In this document: positions 34,504 through 46,400 of the stretch, one piece after another
How positions within the stretch are numbered: the stretch's first letter is position 1
How the letters are laid out: every line of letters begins with the position of its first letter
Source: Scenedesmus sp. ARA3
Lineage: Eukaryota; Chlorophyta; Chlorophyceae; Sphaeropleales; Scenedesmaceae
NCBI GenBank assembly: GCA_004335835.1
Contig: RWJK01001654.1
Coordinates: 1-64,000 of the forward strand
DNA length: 64,000 bases
Direction of reading: 5' to 3'
Notes under the pieces: generated by a model
The model's database searches: none
What the model saw: the letters and a program-made list of their open reading frames with translations, nothing else
Told to the model about the DNA's origin: nothing
Translations under genes and position numbers: made by a program

Positions 34504-36888
34504 AGCAAGTCCAGCAGTGCCCGCTGCCCCTGCTGCTGCTGCTGCTGCTGCTGGTACAGCAGCTGCAGCGCGCCTTGCTGCTGCTGTTGCTGCTGGAGCT
34601 GCTGCAGCAGCAGCTGCTGCTGCGCCGCCGCACTCTGCTGCTGCTGCTGCAGTGCAGCTGCAGCCCCCAGCTGCTGCAGCGCTGCCGCCTGTACTGCTGC
34701 CTGCGATGAGGGTTTAGCCACTCCCTGTGCCTCAAACTGCACGGTTAGGCCATCCTTGTCCTTGCTGATGCCTTCGATGTACCGGCCGTGCATGTGGCGG
34801 ATGGCCACGCCTGCTTCTTCGGGGCTTGCGTAGCTGATGAAGGCAAACTCGCGGTTCACGCGCTTGCCCTTGGCCAGCAGTTTGGTGTTCCACATGACCT
34901 GCAGAAATGACATGACATAACATGTAACACACAGATTAGTGATGGAGGTGCAGCAACTCGCGGCTCACGTGCTTGCCCTTAACCAACAGCCTGGTGTTCC
35001 ACACGACCTGCATGCGCGTTGCATGACACATATCAGATGACACGCTGCTTTCAGCAGGTTCACGCCCGTGCTGTTGGCCAGCAGCTGTTGATGTCCCTCA
35101 TGACCAGCCTTGCACAGCCCACTGATCACGAACAACCTAATGCTACTGTGCAGCGCCTCACGCCACCCACCTGAGCATCAAGGATGTTGCCGTACTCGCC
35201 AAACACGCGCTGCAGCATCTCCTCATCAACCCACCACCCAATGTTGCCCACAAACACGCGCCGCCAGTCAGGCGCATCCTCGCTGCTGCGAGGCACCCTG
35301 CCGCCGCCGCTGCTGCTGCTGCCAGCACCCCTACTGCCACGCTCCGCTGCTGCTGCTGCTGCTGCTGCTGCGGAGCCCTTGCGCGCATCCCTGGAGCCAG
35401 ATGGGTGCGTGTCAGTGCCTTTGCTGCTGCGCCTGCTGCCGCTGCTGCTGCTGCCCGAGCCAGCACCCGGGAGCTTGCCGCTACCTCCTGATCGGCCGCC
35501 AGATCCCTGCTGCCACTGCTGCTGGCGCATCACTGCTGCTGCTGCCGCTGCTGCTGCCGCCTGCGCCACCAGCAGCTGCTGTGCATAGGGGTGGGAGTAC
35601 TGCTGCTGCAGCTGCTGCACTAGCTGCGCCTGCTGATATGCTTGCAGGTGCTCTGCTTGCGCTGCTGCCTGTGCTTGCAGGTTGAGGCTTGCAAAGGCTT
35701 GTGCGGCCTGCTGCTGGGTCTTCAATGCGGCAGCAGCAGCAGCTTGATTGGCGTCAAGGCCGGATGGAGATGCTGCCACTGCAGCAGCAGCATCCCAGGA
35801 ATACGACCCACTGCCTGCCAATCCAGGTCCTGCTCCAGGCTGCACTGCAGCAGCTGCTGCTGCCATCACTGCTGCTGCTGCTGTAGCAGGGTCCTTGATA
35901 CCCATGTGGCTCATCAGTGCTGCCAGCTGCTCAGCCTGACCAGCAGCTGCTGCAGCGCTGCTGCTGCCAGCAGCACCGCCATAGCCCGCCGCTGCAGCAG
36001 CCTCCTGCTGCATGTGCTGCAGCAGCATGTACTGCTCTGCAGCAGCTGCTGCTGCTGCTGCATCTGCCCCACTCGACTGCTGCTGCAGCAGCCCTAGCTG
36101 CAGCGCTTGCAGCTGCTGGCTGGCAAACTGATCTAGGCCACCACTGCCTGGCATCACATCCAGATCATACGCAGAAGAAGACCCAGCGGCAGCCTCCAAC
36201 GATCCAGAAGCGCCAGCAACAGCCGACATCAGACTGAAGCTTCCAGCTGTGCTGGCAGCAGCAGCTGCTGCTGCCGCTGCTGCTGCCAGCGCGTGCGGGG
36301 ACACCCCGCTGCCGCCACTCATGCTGAGACTGCCTGCTGTGTCTGCTGTCATGCTCAGCGGCCCTGCAGAACCCTGAGGGGCCTGAACCCCAGGCTGCAC
36401 AAACCCTGGACTAAGCCCTGGACCTGCAGGTGCCAGATCAGCAGATCCGGGCCCGCCACTGTGCAGCGGCGGCGGTGACGTCAGCACGCCGCTGCCGGAA
36501 GGTGGCGAAGTGATGCCCAGCGCTGCTGTCTGCCGGGCAGACCCTGGCAGCGGCGGCAGGAAGCTACTGCCACCCCTTGCTGCTGCTGCTGCTGCCAATG
36601 CGGCAGACGAGCCAGGCTGCTGCTGCTGCTGCTGCAGTGGTGGAGGTGGTGGGGGCGGCGGCGGCGGCTGGCCGAATGCGCCGCCAGCTGCACCTGCCAA
36701 GCCCACCAACCCAGGGCTGCTAGATAGAGAGGAGGTATGCATCCCTGCTGTACCTGCACCTGCTAATGCACCGCCTGGTGACAGCAAGCCATGATGAGGG
36801 GGATTTGGGAAGCTTTGCGGCAGCCCTGCAGGACTGGATCCTGCCCGAATGAAATCATAACCGCCGCTGCTGCTGCTAGGTAGCCCCA

Positions 36889-36922
<34 letters not shown>

Positions 36923-37158
36923 GGCTATGCCAGCGCTTGCAGGCCGAGGAGGTGTGCCAGCAGCAGCAGCTGATTGTGCAGCGTAAGAGGCAGCGCCCGA
37001 CCGCCAACTGCCAGCCTCGCTGACCAGAGGGGCGCTGGCACTGGCCTGCAGCCTGCTGCTGCCTGCTGCTGATGGGTGCGGCGGCGGTGGCGGGGGTGTG
37101 CCTTGGCCTGTGCCTGCCCTAAGTAGTGCAGCAGCCAGCTGAGAAGGCCTTGAAGTCA

Positions 37159-37199
<41 letters not shown>

Positions 37200-38071
37200 A
37201 CATCTGCAGGCCACAACGTATGGTCTGGTTGTGTGCCAGCTTGCTGCAAGCCTGCTGCTTCCTGCTGCTGCTGCTGCCAAGCCTGTTGAGGAAGCCATGA
37301 CAGCACCTGCTGAGGCTGCTGCTGCAGCTGATCAGCCGGACCACTCAACCTGCTTGCTGCATCTTGCGCGCTTGCCGCCTGGTTGATGCTGCTAGTGCTG
37401 GCTTGCTCTGCTGTGCTGCCTTCCGCTTGCTGCTCACTGCTGCCTGCAGCGGCTGCCTGAGAGGAGCTGCTGTCTTTTGCCTGTGCACCTTGCATTGCCA
37501 TTTGCGGCTGCTGCAGCTGCAGCGTCGCCGGCAGCAGCTGCGCGCTTAGCAGCTGCTGCAATGTGCTCTCATACGTCGCCAGCGATTGCTTGACAGCTGC
37601 CAGCTCTGCTTGCAGCTGCCCAATCTGTGCCTCTGCTGCAGCAGGGGCGGCAGCGGCACGTGGAGAGCCTGCGGCAGGCGCCTCTTGGTGCTCTTGCTGC
37701 TGCTGTTGCGCAGAAAGTGCTGGTGTTGTCCCACCCACTGTACTGCTGCTGCTGCTGGCTTGTTGCTGTGCTTCCGGCCCATGCTGCTGCTGTCCTGGGG
37801 TTCCAACCACGATTCCCTGCACATACATGCGAATCAAGCCGAAGCATGACGGTGAGCGAGCAACAGGTGCATACAGAAGGTCGCACTTGGGCACCACGTC
37901 ACGCAACCGCTGGCGCACCGGCACAGCCCCCTGTTGCAGCCATAGCCTCACCTCCAGCGTCGTGATTTCACCACCACAATCAGTCCCTGGTCCCGCTCCG
38001 GCTTTCGCCGCTGGCTGCTCCTGCTGCTGAGTGCCGGGCCCTGTGGACAGGTGAGAAGCACAAGGATACAT
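34359..38071 (-). CDS. Single-RRM RNA-binding protein, paralog B (2 exons, about 1146 aa)
   Basis: Exons 38071-35171 and 34898-34359, phase 0. The N-terminal 930 residues are mostly Gln/Ala/Ser/Gly/Pro low complexity, apart from a more normal segment near residues 35-95 (TTLEVRLWLQQGAVPVRQRL and a Cys/Arg-containing stretch). The RRM spans about 937-1022: RNP2 VFVGNI, then GWWVDEEMLQRVFGEYGN, the intron after ILDAQ, then VMWNTKLLAKGKRVN and REFAFISYAS. Domain sequence, intron position and intron phase match paralog A, so the two arose by gene duplication. The tail is Gln-rich. Likely RNA-binding regulator; the poly-Gln and poly-Ala parts suggest self-assembly, which is inference. Confidence 0.88.
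34836..35105. repeat. Decayed duplicates of the exon 2 5' edge of RRM gene B
   Basis: The start of exon 2 (plus-strand actcgcggttcacgcgcttg ... ttccacatgacctgcag, about 34848-34904) recurs with substitutions at about 34956-35013 and, more decayed, at about 35057-35105, both in the intron. Confidence 0.8.
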
Positions 38072-38309
38072 TATCCATGCGTCACATATGAGATCAAGCT
38101 TGCTTTGCAGCCGGACATAGCCCCTGGTCGTCTAGCGTAGTGGTGTGAGTGTGTCTGACAAGCGCACACTGGCAGGCGCCATGCATTATGACGTTTAAAT
38201 GTGATAAAGCGGCATTCGCAAGACCGGGATCACCCCATGCACACATTCCTGTGCCCGTCACGAAACCGCTCGAAAGTTGCAGGCGCACGCAATCCTCAAT
38301 CACCTGAAG
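38072..38309. promoter_or_regulatory. Short divergent region upstream of RRM gene B
   Basis: 238 bp precede the RRM gene B start; if the plus-strand model at 38310 is real this is a bidirectional promoter. No clear TATA box seen. Confidence 0.3.
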
Positions 38310-38886
38310 ATGACTCCATCCATGGCTTTGATGCTTAGCTCAGGCAGTGCAACCGCAGCTCAGCAGCCTGGACATACACTAGCAGAACTTGAGGCGTGGT
38401 GGCGCTGCAACCCGCCCAAGCCGCCCTTTTATGCTTTTTTCAAATCACGATCGAGTTCTGATGCAGGCGTGATGGCACAAGAAGGTCGCGCTTTGTGAGC
38501 CGGTGACCTGCTGCACCCAGAAACACAGTGAAACCTCGCTGCGAGCACAGACTTGCCCCGTTGTAGTTTGAAAGCCATTGTTCAAAATCAAGTATTTTTC
38601 TTCAGTAGCTGTGCTGTCGGTCACCACACCACCCGTCACTGCACCCAGCACTGTTGCTGGCCCACTGGGCCCAGGTAGGCATCTTCAGCTGGGCAAGTGC
38701 TTTGACCCGGATCCGCCTGTCACTTTACATTCACAACAATTGCCTGCGGGAAACGTTCAACCAGTAGGTCGCTGTCATCAAATGGTGTTGCAAGTGCTGC
38801 AGAGCCTGCAAGCCTTGCAAAGCAAGCTGCTGAGCCTGGTGGCCAGACCAGTCTGTTGTGTGTGTCTCTACTGGTCGTGCTGTTAG
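38310..38886 (+). CDS. Hypothetical small protein (2 exons, about 151 aa)
   Basis: Exon 1 38310-38484 (phase 1 out, weak GTCGCG donor) and exon 2 38606-38886 (strong TTTTTCTTCAG acceptor) join to an open frame ending TAG. It contains TLAELEAWWRCNPPKPPFY, a Pro/Thr/Val segment (VTTPPVTAPSTVAGPLGP) and a Leu/Gln heptad-like stretch (MVLQVLQSLQALQSKLL) that could be a short coiled coil. No family recognised. The model rests on phase and splice consensus only. Confidence 0.33.
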
Positions 38887-39439
38887 TTCCATTTTTGAAG
38901 ACACAGACACAGAAACGCAACGTGTAATCGGCACATAAGTGGCCAGGGCGGCAGCTGGGTCAACACTGCTTTGGGCTTGGGCAGGGTCAAACCTTGGAGT
39001 GCTGTCACCAGCAGCAACATGGAGCTTTACTCACAACATCATCGCCACGTTACAAACCATGCCGTACGAACAACGCCATTGCTGCTCCTCGTAAAACTTG
39101 GCAGTCGCAACCCTTTATACTGAAACCTTGGCACAGGCTAAACATCAGTTTTCAAACACTTCAGCTTGCCAATGTATGCATACACTTTACAGAGGAGTGG
39201 CTGCTGTACCAAGGTATTGAAGCATATGGTGATGTCAGCGTCAACTTCCCCTTATCCGTCACAAAATTATCGTTACAGCTCCAGACATGCTCTCAAAAGG
39301 GCAAAGGCACTTCCCTTCCATCAGCTGCACCTGGCTTGAACAACTCAGCCGTCTTTCATGCAGCAGCGATCACCTCGAAACACGCACAAGAGCTTGAAGG
39401 GGATCAACACCTGCGCAATGCACAATATCTCATCCAGCA
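38887..39439. other. Nothing recognised; 3' flank of the CBM20 gene
   Basis: Between the possible plus gene and the CBM20 gene stop. Frames on both strands are short and without motif. Confidence 0.45.
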
Positions 39440-41054
39440 TCAAGCAAACTCATGTGCCACGCTGTGGCTGCTAGCCGTCAACATCAGCTCATGGTCATCA
39501 CCAGCAGCCCATCTGTACTGCCCAGGGCCACACTGCAGCACTGCCTTGTACCTTATGGCAGCAGTACAGTCAGCATCCAAATCCACGCTGCCCACCCACT
39601 TGCCACCGTCCACCCATTTCAAGCGCAGCCCAGCCACAACATCCCAGCTGCCCAGGGCAGCAGCATCACCCACGAGCCACAGCCGCTGACCAAACTCGGT
39701 AGGGCAGGCAATGCTGAACTGCACTGTGCAGCGCCGAGCGGTGGCCTTGCTCCTGCTGCTGGTGCTCTCTTAAAGTTTGCCGCTGCTGCTGTTGCTGCTG
39801 CTGGTAGTTTTGCTAAGAGTGCGGCTTGCAGGGGTGCCAGCCTGTTCATCCTGCTGCTGCTGCTCCAGCTGCCGGATGCGTCTGCTGAGCAGCGCCAGCT
39901 GGTGCTAGTACTCCTGGCGCTGCTGCCATTGCTCATACTGCATGGCCCTGCAGGAAAGCGCATCGACAGCAGCCACCCGTTTCTCATATGAGAGCAGTGC
40001 CATCATGCTTACAGCAACAAGGTTAAAGTTGGTACTTGAAAATATCGTGGGCCAAGCCCTGACACGCTATGTTGGCAAAGATGCATGCAGCACAAGCTAA
40101 ACATTATTAGGCAGCATCGCCTGCGCTGCCAAGGCCCAGGCTTGCACAGGCTGTGCAAGCAACTCACCTCATTGCCGTATATGCCTCATCCTTCTCTGCA
40201 GCCAGTGCTGCTGCTGCGCCAGCCCCAGCAAAGTCCTGAGACGCCTCCAACAGCACACCTCCACTGCACAGAGGGTCCAGCAGCAAGCACCCCTGAGAGC
40301 TGCCATCGGCATTCGCAACGTCCACCCCTGCTACACTGCTTCTACCATGCGCATGCTTTGCTGTGCAGCTGCTGGCAGCGGCAGCCTGCAACATGTATAT
40401 GGCCTGCAGGGTAGTTTCAGACTGCGCCCAGTTGTAGGGCAGCGTCTGCTCTGGGTGCCAAGTGGCTGTGCAGCAGCTGCGGAGCTGTGTAGTGCCGCAT
40501 GCTGCACTACTGTGGGGCTGACTGGAGGCTAGCTGCTGCAGCTCTCGCTGGGTCATCCACACTCGCGTGAAGAAGGAGTCCTCGCTACTGCTGCTGCTGC
40601 TGCTGCTGGGGTTGGGTGGTGCTGATGCGTCTGATGAGCAGTCGGCTGCTGGCATGTCAAATATTGTCTGCAGGCGCTGCGCCACGGACAGCTGGAGATC
40701 GTGCAGATCAGGTTGGAGGACAAAGGGTTCAGCAAGCGTGCACAGCAGCAAGCAGCACGCGTGACCAGCAGCAGCAGTGACACAACAGGCGGGGAGCGAC
40801 AGTGGCATTGTTGATGCGCCCGCCTGCCATGCCCCATGGTGGGCTGCGATTAGAACATAATTCCTAGTTGCTCCTGCTGTTGATATGTAACTGCTACTCA
40901 CCTGGCGGTCTGTCATAGTGCTCGGCATTGCTTTGGTTGCTGTGCCATGGGACGTCCCGACGGCCACTGCCACCAACACCTCGCCAGTGGGGTGGCTGTG
41001 TGCAGTGCTGGATGAGCATTGCTCCGTTAAGGGTAGCTGGGACACCAAAGAAAC
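39440..41054 (-). CDS. CBM20 starch-binding-domain protein, 5' end unresolved
   Basis: Supported minus exons: 41054-40902, 40691-40168, 39947 to about 39912, and 39764-39440. The last exon is a carbohydrate-binding module 20: VQFSIACPTEFGQRLWLVGD, then ALGSWD, LKWVDGGKWVGSVDL and AIRYKAVL...YRWAAGDDHEL, with the Trp residues usual for glucan binding. Upstream exons encode LSVAQRLQTIFDMPAAD, a Ser run, VWMTQRELQQLAS and an Ala/Glu segment leading to AMQYEQWQQRQE. Expected role: binding of starch or other alpha-glucan, in algae often at the pyrenoid or plastid starch; that is family knowledge plus inference. The frame between the third and fourth exon contains TAG and TAA, avoided by a 147-nt phase-2 intron (39911-39765, GTACTA...GAGAG) or one starting at GTATGA a little earlier. 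The start codon lies above 41054 and was not found. Confidence 0.68.
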
Positions 41055-41261
41055 CTGCAAACAAACAAAAAAGGGCAGACGAGTGAGTGCGGTGCAACAT
41101 ACAGCTGCTCTAGAAAGCAGCAGCTGCTGCTCCAGCAGCTGCAAGGGTCAGCTACCCAGCAGCTGCTTGAGCAATTCAACACTTGCAAGCTAGGCAATGA
41201 CCATGCACGCGCATTTAAAAGACGATGATTATGAGAACTAGCAGAGTCATCTTCCGCCGGC

Positions 41262-41546
41262 ATGCACTGGCACGCGCGGTCTCGCCGGTGGAACATCCGG
41301 CCCTTGGGTCTGCCGGGAAGCTGTAGTTCCGCAAAGCAGGCCTTCCCAACGCTGATGCCACTCAGGTTTCCGTATCACCTTTGGTGTTTCGTGTTTGTCA
41401 TTGCAGTTGCTTGGTGCCTGTTTGAGGGCCTACGGCAGCGAGCGCCAAGGGCTCCCGCCCAAAAGGGCTTGCGGGCTGTGCAGGCTGGTGCTGCCGCCTG
41501 GCAGCCTGTAGAACGACGAAGACGCTGCATGGTAGATACTACATAA
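41262..41546 (+). CDS. Candidate small basic membrane protein (94 aa)
   Basis: Single open frame from ATG 41262. Arg-rich N terminus (MHWHARSRRWNIRPLG), one membrane segment (YHLWCFVFVIAVAWCLFEGL), then a basic Arg/Ala tail. It starts about 200 bp from the CBM20 gene on the other strand. No family recognised; it could instead be leader sequence of the neighbouring gene. Confidence 0.3.
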   Translation: MHWHARSRRWNIRPLGLPGSCSSAKQAFPTLMPLRFPYHLWCFVFVIAVAWCLFEGLRQRAPRAPAQKGLRAVQAGAAAWQPVERRRRCMVDTT

Positions 41547-43463
41547 TAGCTGAAATATTTCTGTCTTGTGCCGGGCGTTCAGGTGCTGTCAACAACGCAA
41601 AGGGTAACTTGCAATGGAGTTAGAAACGTTGAAGTCTGTGAAGTCTGGTACACAGAATATGTTCGCATCATAAGCCACTGTACTCCTGCCGCAAGTAAGG
41701 CAGCGCTTCTATCGTCGGCGAAGCTGCCTGCGCGGATAACAACTGAAGTAACATGTGATAACATTGGGGTGCTTGCAACACCAGCTGAGGCATGTCACCA
41801 GTCCCTCATTGCCTCAATTCAAGTCATGCTACCAAGCCTGACAAATGGTATACGCCAGATATGTTATGCTCTGTCAAGACCACATGGCGGCAGTACGGCC
41901 ATGTAAACGCATCTGCACATATGACATGCAACAAAGACGCCACACCGATTCATGAGCCATGAAACTGTACCATGTCCACTTACTACTGGACAAGGTACAC
42001 CGTGTACAACGTAGCACAGCACCTGTCAAGCAACACAACACATGTGCTGAACAGTGATGCACACTGCATCGCCAGCAAAGGAGCATGGCACATCTCATGT
42101 CACTTGATACCAGGTGTACTGAAGCTGCAAAGCATGCTTCGAAGCAGGAATTCCTGCACACCTTGTGTCGTACAACATGTTTGGCCATTACAAATTCAGT
42201 TGTGCAGCCATGCGGAGTTACAGGCCTGTACATGCCAACACTCATCGCAAGTGCTTCTTGCACCGTGCTGCTTTGCCACCGTGCAGTGAGTTGGAATGCT
42301 CAAGCCAATCAATGCACAGCAGGAAGCCTCACACAGCCGTGTGTCCCTACGTGCCATGCATGTGCAGGCTGACATCATGTACTAGAAGCAGACAGACATC
42401 TGACAAAGCAACCGGTGCAGCAAGGAGACTGCAGGTCAAAAGCTCGGCCAAACCATGCATCCGTAATAATTGACTGCTCGCACGCAGTGCGGCTGAGTGG
42501 CAGCAACAGTACTGCCGGCGCTGCCAAATGGTACGTGGCCGTAGCAGCCGCAGCATGTCAATCAGTGTCAAACGAAGCAGGTGCTGTTGTACAGAGATGC
42601 TATGATACAAGTCATGGTCAAAATGCACTGCACACGGCGATCTGCTCAGCACTGCTGCAGCTGAGATCAAGCAATGCCCTGCTGCTGTTTGCTTTTGACG
42701 TGCACACATGCTTATTGCAACTGGTGTCTAAACAAACAGAACACGTATGGTAGAGTCACACCACACCTGACCTGACAAGCCATGCATTGCACCCTGGACA
42801 ACAGCATTTCTGTATGTCCAGATACACCTCAGTGCCGCAACAGCAAACCAAGCGATGAGCAATGCAATGCATACAAATTTCAACGCACCACCGGAACCAC
42901 GCACCAACCAAACAGAAACCGAACTATACCAACCAAACAGCAGAAGGCCTGCAGCACATGCATGCAGCTACTTCTCTGCAAAGTGATAACACTGAACAAA
43001 GTACAACTCAATAACCACACACGCAACCCCCCACACTGATAAGCCCGAAACAAGCTTTCACACAACTGGGCAATGCCACAAGGCAATGTAGGCAAGGCAG
43101 TTTGCTGGTGTGCACAATGCCACGGGGCGCAACACACAGATATGCAACGGGTGACCGTATGAATGCACAGGGGCAGCTGAGGGCTGCCGCAGCTTGTTTC
43201 TGGCTAGCAAGGCAAGATGATGCCATTACACAACCACGCAATGCACATGCAATGCCGTAACCTTCCCATGCCTGCTGCAGCACAACATGCGGCTACAGGA
43301 GCGGCATGCCTTTAAGCTTTGGCTGTTGGCTGACGGGGCATGTCATCAATGCTCCCGCTGCAGCAGCAGCAGCATCCCAAATGCTGTCGCAGCTTCTCCA
43401 TCACTGCTGCCGTCACTTGTTGCCAACACCATCACTGCTGCTGGTGGTGCTGCTGCCGCCAGC
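41547..43463. other. 3' flank of the cyclase-like gene; A/C-rich on plus
   Basis: No exon chain. The stretch about 42750-43150 is strongly A/C-rich on plus (UG-rich in the sense of the minus gene ending at 43464), consistent with its 3' UTR. Confidence 0.5.
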
Positions 43464-46400
43464 CTAAGTGTAGCGCAGCTGCTGCCCCAGGTGGCTCACA
43501 ATCTCAGGGCTCTCCCACAGCTGCTGCTGCTGCTGCACACCAAGCGGCGGCACCACCACAGTTGCGCTATCCATGTCTCGCTGCTGCTGCTGCTGCTGCT
43601 TCTTGCCGTTGCTGTTGCTCACGTGTGCGCCTGCAGGCTTGCCATTTGCCAGCCCTGCCGCACCTGCCGCAAGCTTTGCGTTGAGTGCTGCAGCCTCACC
43701 CTTTGACACTGCAGCTGATGGCGCGTAGTGGTAGTCACTGGCTGACCCGTACTGCAGAGCGTCCAGCAGCCTGTGCCACGTGTAGCTGCTGCTGCAGCGC
43801 CTGAGCGGCGACAGCAGCACGTGGCCCAGGGAGTAGGCTGCCAGGGCAGCAAAGTGGCCAAACCAGCCAAAGAGCATCTTGGGGCCGATCTGCAAGACAC
43901 AAATGCATTAGCAGATGTTGTGAGTGCCGAAACCATAGCCCGAAGACACAAGCGCAGCATTGGCACAGCTAACGTGACGGATGACGACAATGCATGTTTG
44001 AACCTGCCGGTACGTCAAACTGCCATATCTGCAGCAGGGCAGTTGGTGCCAAATTCAGCAGCCCGCAACGGCTCCTGTTATAACGCAAACCGCAGCGCGT
44101 TGTTGCGGTCCCGACAGCAGTACAGGCCTTTACATAGCACCTATCCTCTCACCTGCAGCAGCACCCTGCTGATCACGCGTGGTGCAACAGCCATCATGCC
44201 AGCCATGGTCAGGCCCAGCGGCAGCAGCTGCAGCGTGTCCTGCAGGAAGGGCTTCAGCACGCGCTGCCCCAGCAGCAGCATCACACCAAAGTTGGCGCCA
44301 AGCAGCGCATTGATGTGCCCGGCCGGCAGCAGCGCAAACCGCTGCAGCCAGTTTAGGTGCGGCTGCTGCTGCTTGGGGGCTTCTTTGTTGCTGCCGCTGC
44401 TGGTGGTGGTGCCGGTGGTGCCGGTGGGGTGTGTTGGCACGACAGCTGCACTGACACCAGCACCATTGCCAATGACCGTGCAATGCGGCTCACTGCTGCT
44501 GCTGATCGAGGCGTGCCCATTGCTGCTGCCGTTGGTGTGCTTGCTGCTGTAACCATTGCTGCTGCTGTGATGCGCCCCGTTGCCATTGCTGTGGCCGTTG
44601 CTGCTGGCAAGCACCTGGCTGCCGTTGCTGCGGCCGTGGCTGGTGTGAAGCACCCGGCTGCCGTTGCTGTGGCCATTGCTATTGCTGTGGCCGTTGCTGT
44701 GACCACTGCCGTTGCCGTTGCCGTTGCTGCTGTGATGCACCGCAGTGCCGCTGCTGTGGTCATTGCTGTGTAGGCTGCTGTAACCGTTGCTGTAGCCGTT
44801 GCTGCTGCTGTGCCCATTGCTGCTGCTGTGCCCATTGCTGCTGCTGTGCCCATTGCTGCTGCTGCTGCCGTTGAGTAGCTGCCCGCCAGCAGGCACCACC
44901 ACAAAGGTACTGCTGCTGCTGCTGGCTGCGCTGTTGCTGCTGTCATGAACAGGCAGCCGATGCCCATTGCCATTACTGCTGCTGGTGCTTCCATTACCAG
45001 CAGCAGCTGCAGCAGGACTGCGCGCATCATCTTGTTGCTTCTCAGCAGCCTGCTGCTTTGGCTGCAGCTGCCCCACCCCCACACTCATCGAGCGCTGGAA
45101 CAGCATTGCAGCAGACAGTGACGGCTGGTAGGGGTGGATCCATGCCAGATCTGTCTTTGAAAGCTTGCCGTCCCTCAGCGCATGTGCAATGGCGGCACTG
45201 AATCGAGGCAGGTGGCGCAGCATGGTGCCAAAGCCTCCAAATGACAGCGGGCTTTGTGTAGCGCTGGCATCGCCCAGCTGTAGCACGCGGTCAAAGCCTG
45301 TGAAAACATGTGCAACAAGCGGGGCAAGGCAAAGAGTAAGATGGCGCAGCATGGCGTGGAAGCCCGTGCATCAGACTGTTCTGCTACGCTGCCCGACACG
45401 AATACAACACAATGCCCCCCAAACAACCCCACCTGGCTTCAGTGGGGGGTCAGCGTAGCACGTAATCCCGCCAAACAGCACTCATTTCAACTGCAGCCCA
45501 GCCAGCCCAGCCAGCCCCTGAGGCCCCAGGCCTTGGTAGGCTGGGGGATGCAGTTCAGCATCCAGCAGCCACTGAGAAGTGGGCTGGCTGGGGTGTGCAG
45601 CACAGCAAACCAAAAAGTGCCATCTCTCACACCTCATAAACGCCGCACTGCGCCCTTACCTGGCTTCAGTGGTGAGTCAGCGTAGCAGGGGAACCCGCCA
45701 AACAGCACGCGCTTGAACTGCAGTTTAGCCAGGCCCTGCTGCCCCAGGCCCTGGTAGGCTGGCAGCAGCTTGAAGTAGGCATCCAGCAGCCGCTCAAATG
45801 TGGGCCGGCTGGGTTGTGCAGCACAGCACATCAAAAAGTGCTGTCTCACACCCTTAAACGCCGCTTGTGCCTTACCTGGCTTCAGTGGTGAGTCAGCGTA
45901 GCAGGGGAACCCGCCAAACAGCACGCGCTTGAACTGCAGTTTAGCCAGGCCCTGCTGCCCCAGGCCCTGGTAGGCTGGCAGCAGCTTGAAGTAGGCATCC
46001 AGCAGCCGCTCAAATGTGGGCCGGCTGGGTTGTGCAGCACAGCACATCAAAAAGTGCTGTCTCACACCCATAAATGCCGCTTGTGCCTNNNNNNNNNNNN
46101 NNNNNNNNNNNNNNNNNNNNNNNNNNNNNNNNNNNNNNGCTTCAGTGGTGAGTCAGCGTAGCAGGGGAACCCGCCAAACAGCACGCGCTTGAACTGCAGT
46201 TCAGCTAGGCCCTGCTGCCCCAGGCCCTGGTAGGCTGGCAGCAGCTTGAAGTAGGCGTCCAGCAGCCACTCAAAAGTGGGCCGGCTGGGTGTGCAACAGA
46301 CACACAAGAAAAAGAGACAACCAAAACAACACAACGCACACAACCGTCGAGTGCCGCGCTCTGCGCCCTTACCTGGCTTCAGTGGTGAGTCAGCATAGCA

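Noticed and set aside
39440..39953. Reassignment of TAG/TAA to Gln, as in some ulvophyte algae
   Set aside because: Very Gln-rich proteins in the window (GARP, both RRM proteins) contain no internal TAG/TAA, and TAG/TAA end LSM3, QCR6 and others. An intron explains the single case.
40894..41100. Minus frame with GVPATLNGAML, resembling a phosphofructokinase motif (GVPVTLNGD)
   Set aside because: Similarity stops after ten residues, and this frame leads to a stop in the next exon, while the other frame continues correctly.
45634..46071. Separate 145-residue two-repeat gene
   Set aside because: It is two exon copies in an intron joined by an open 216-bp unit; there is no start codon or promoter evidence of its own.
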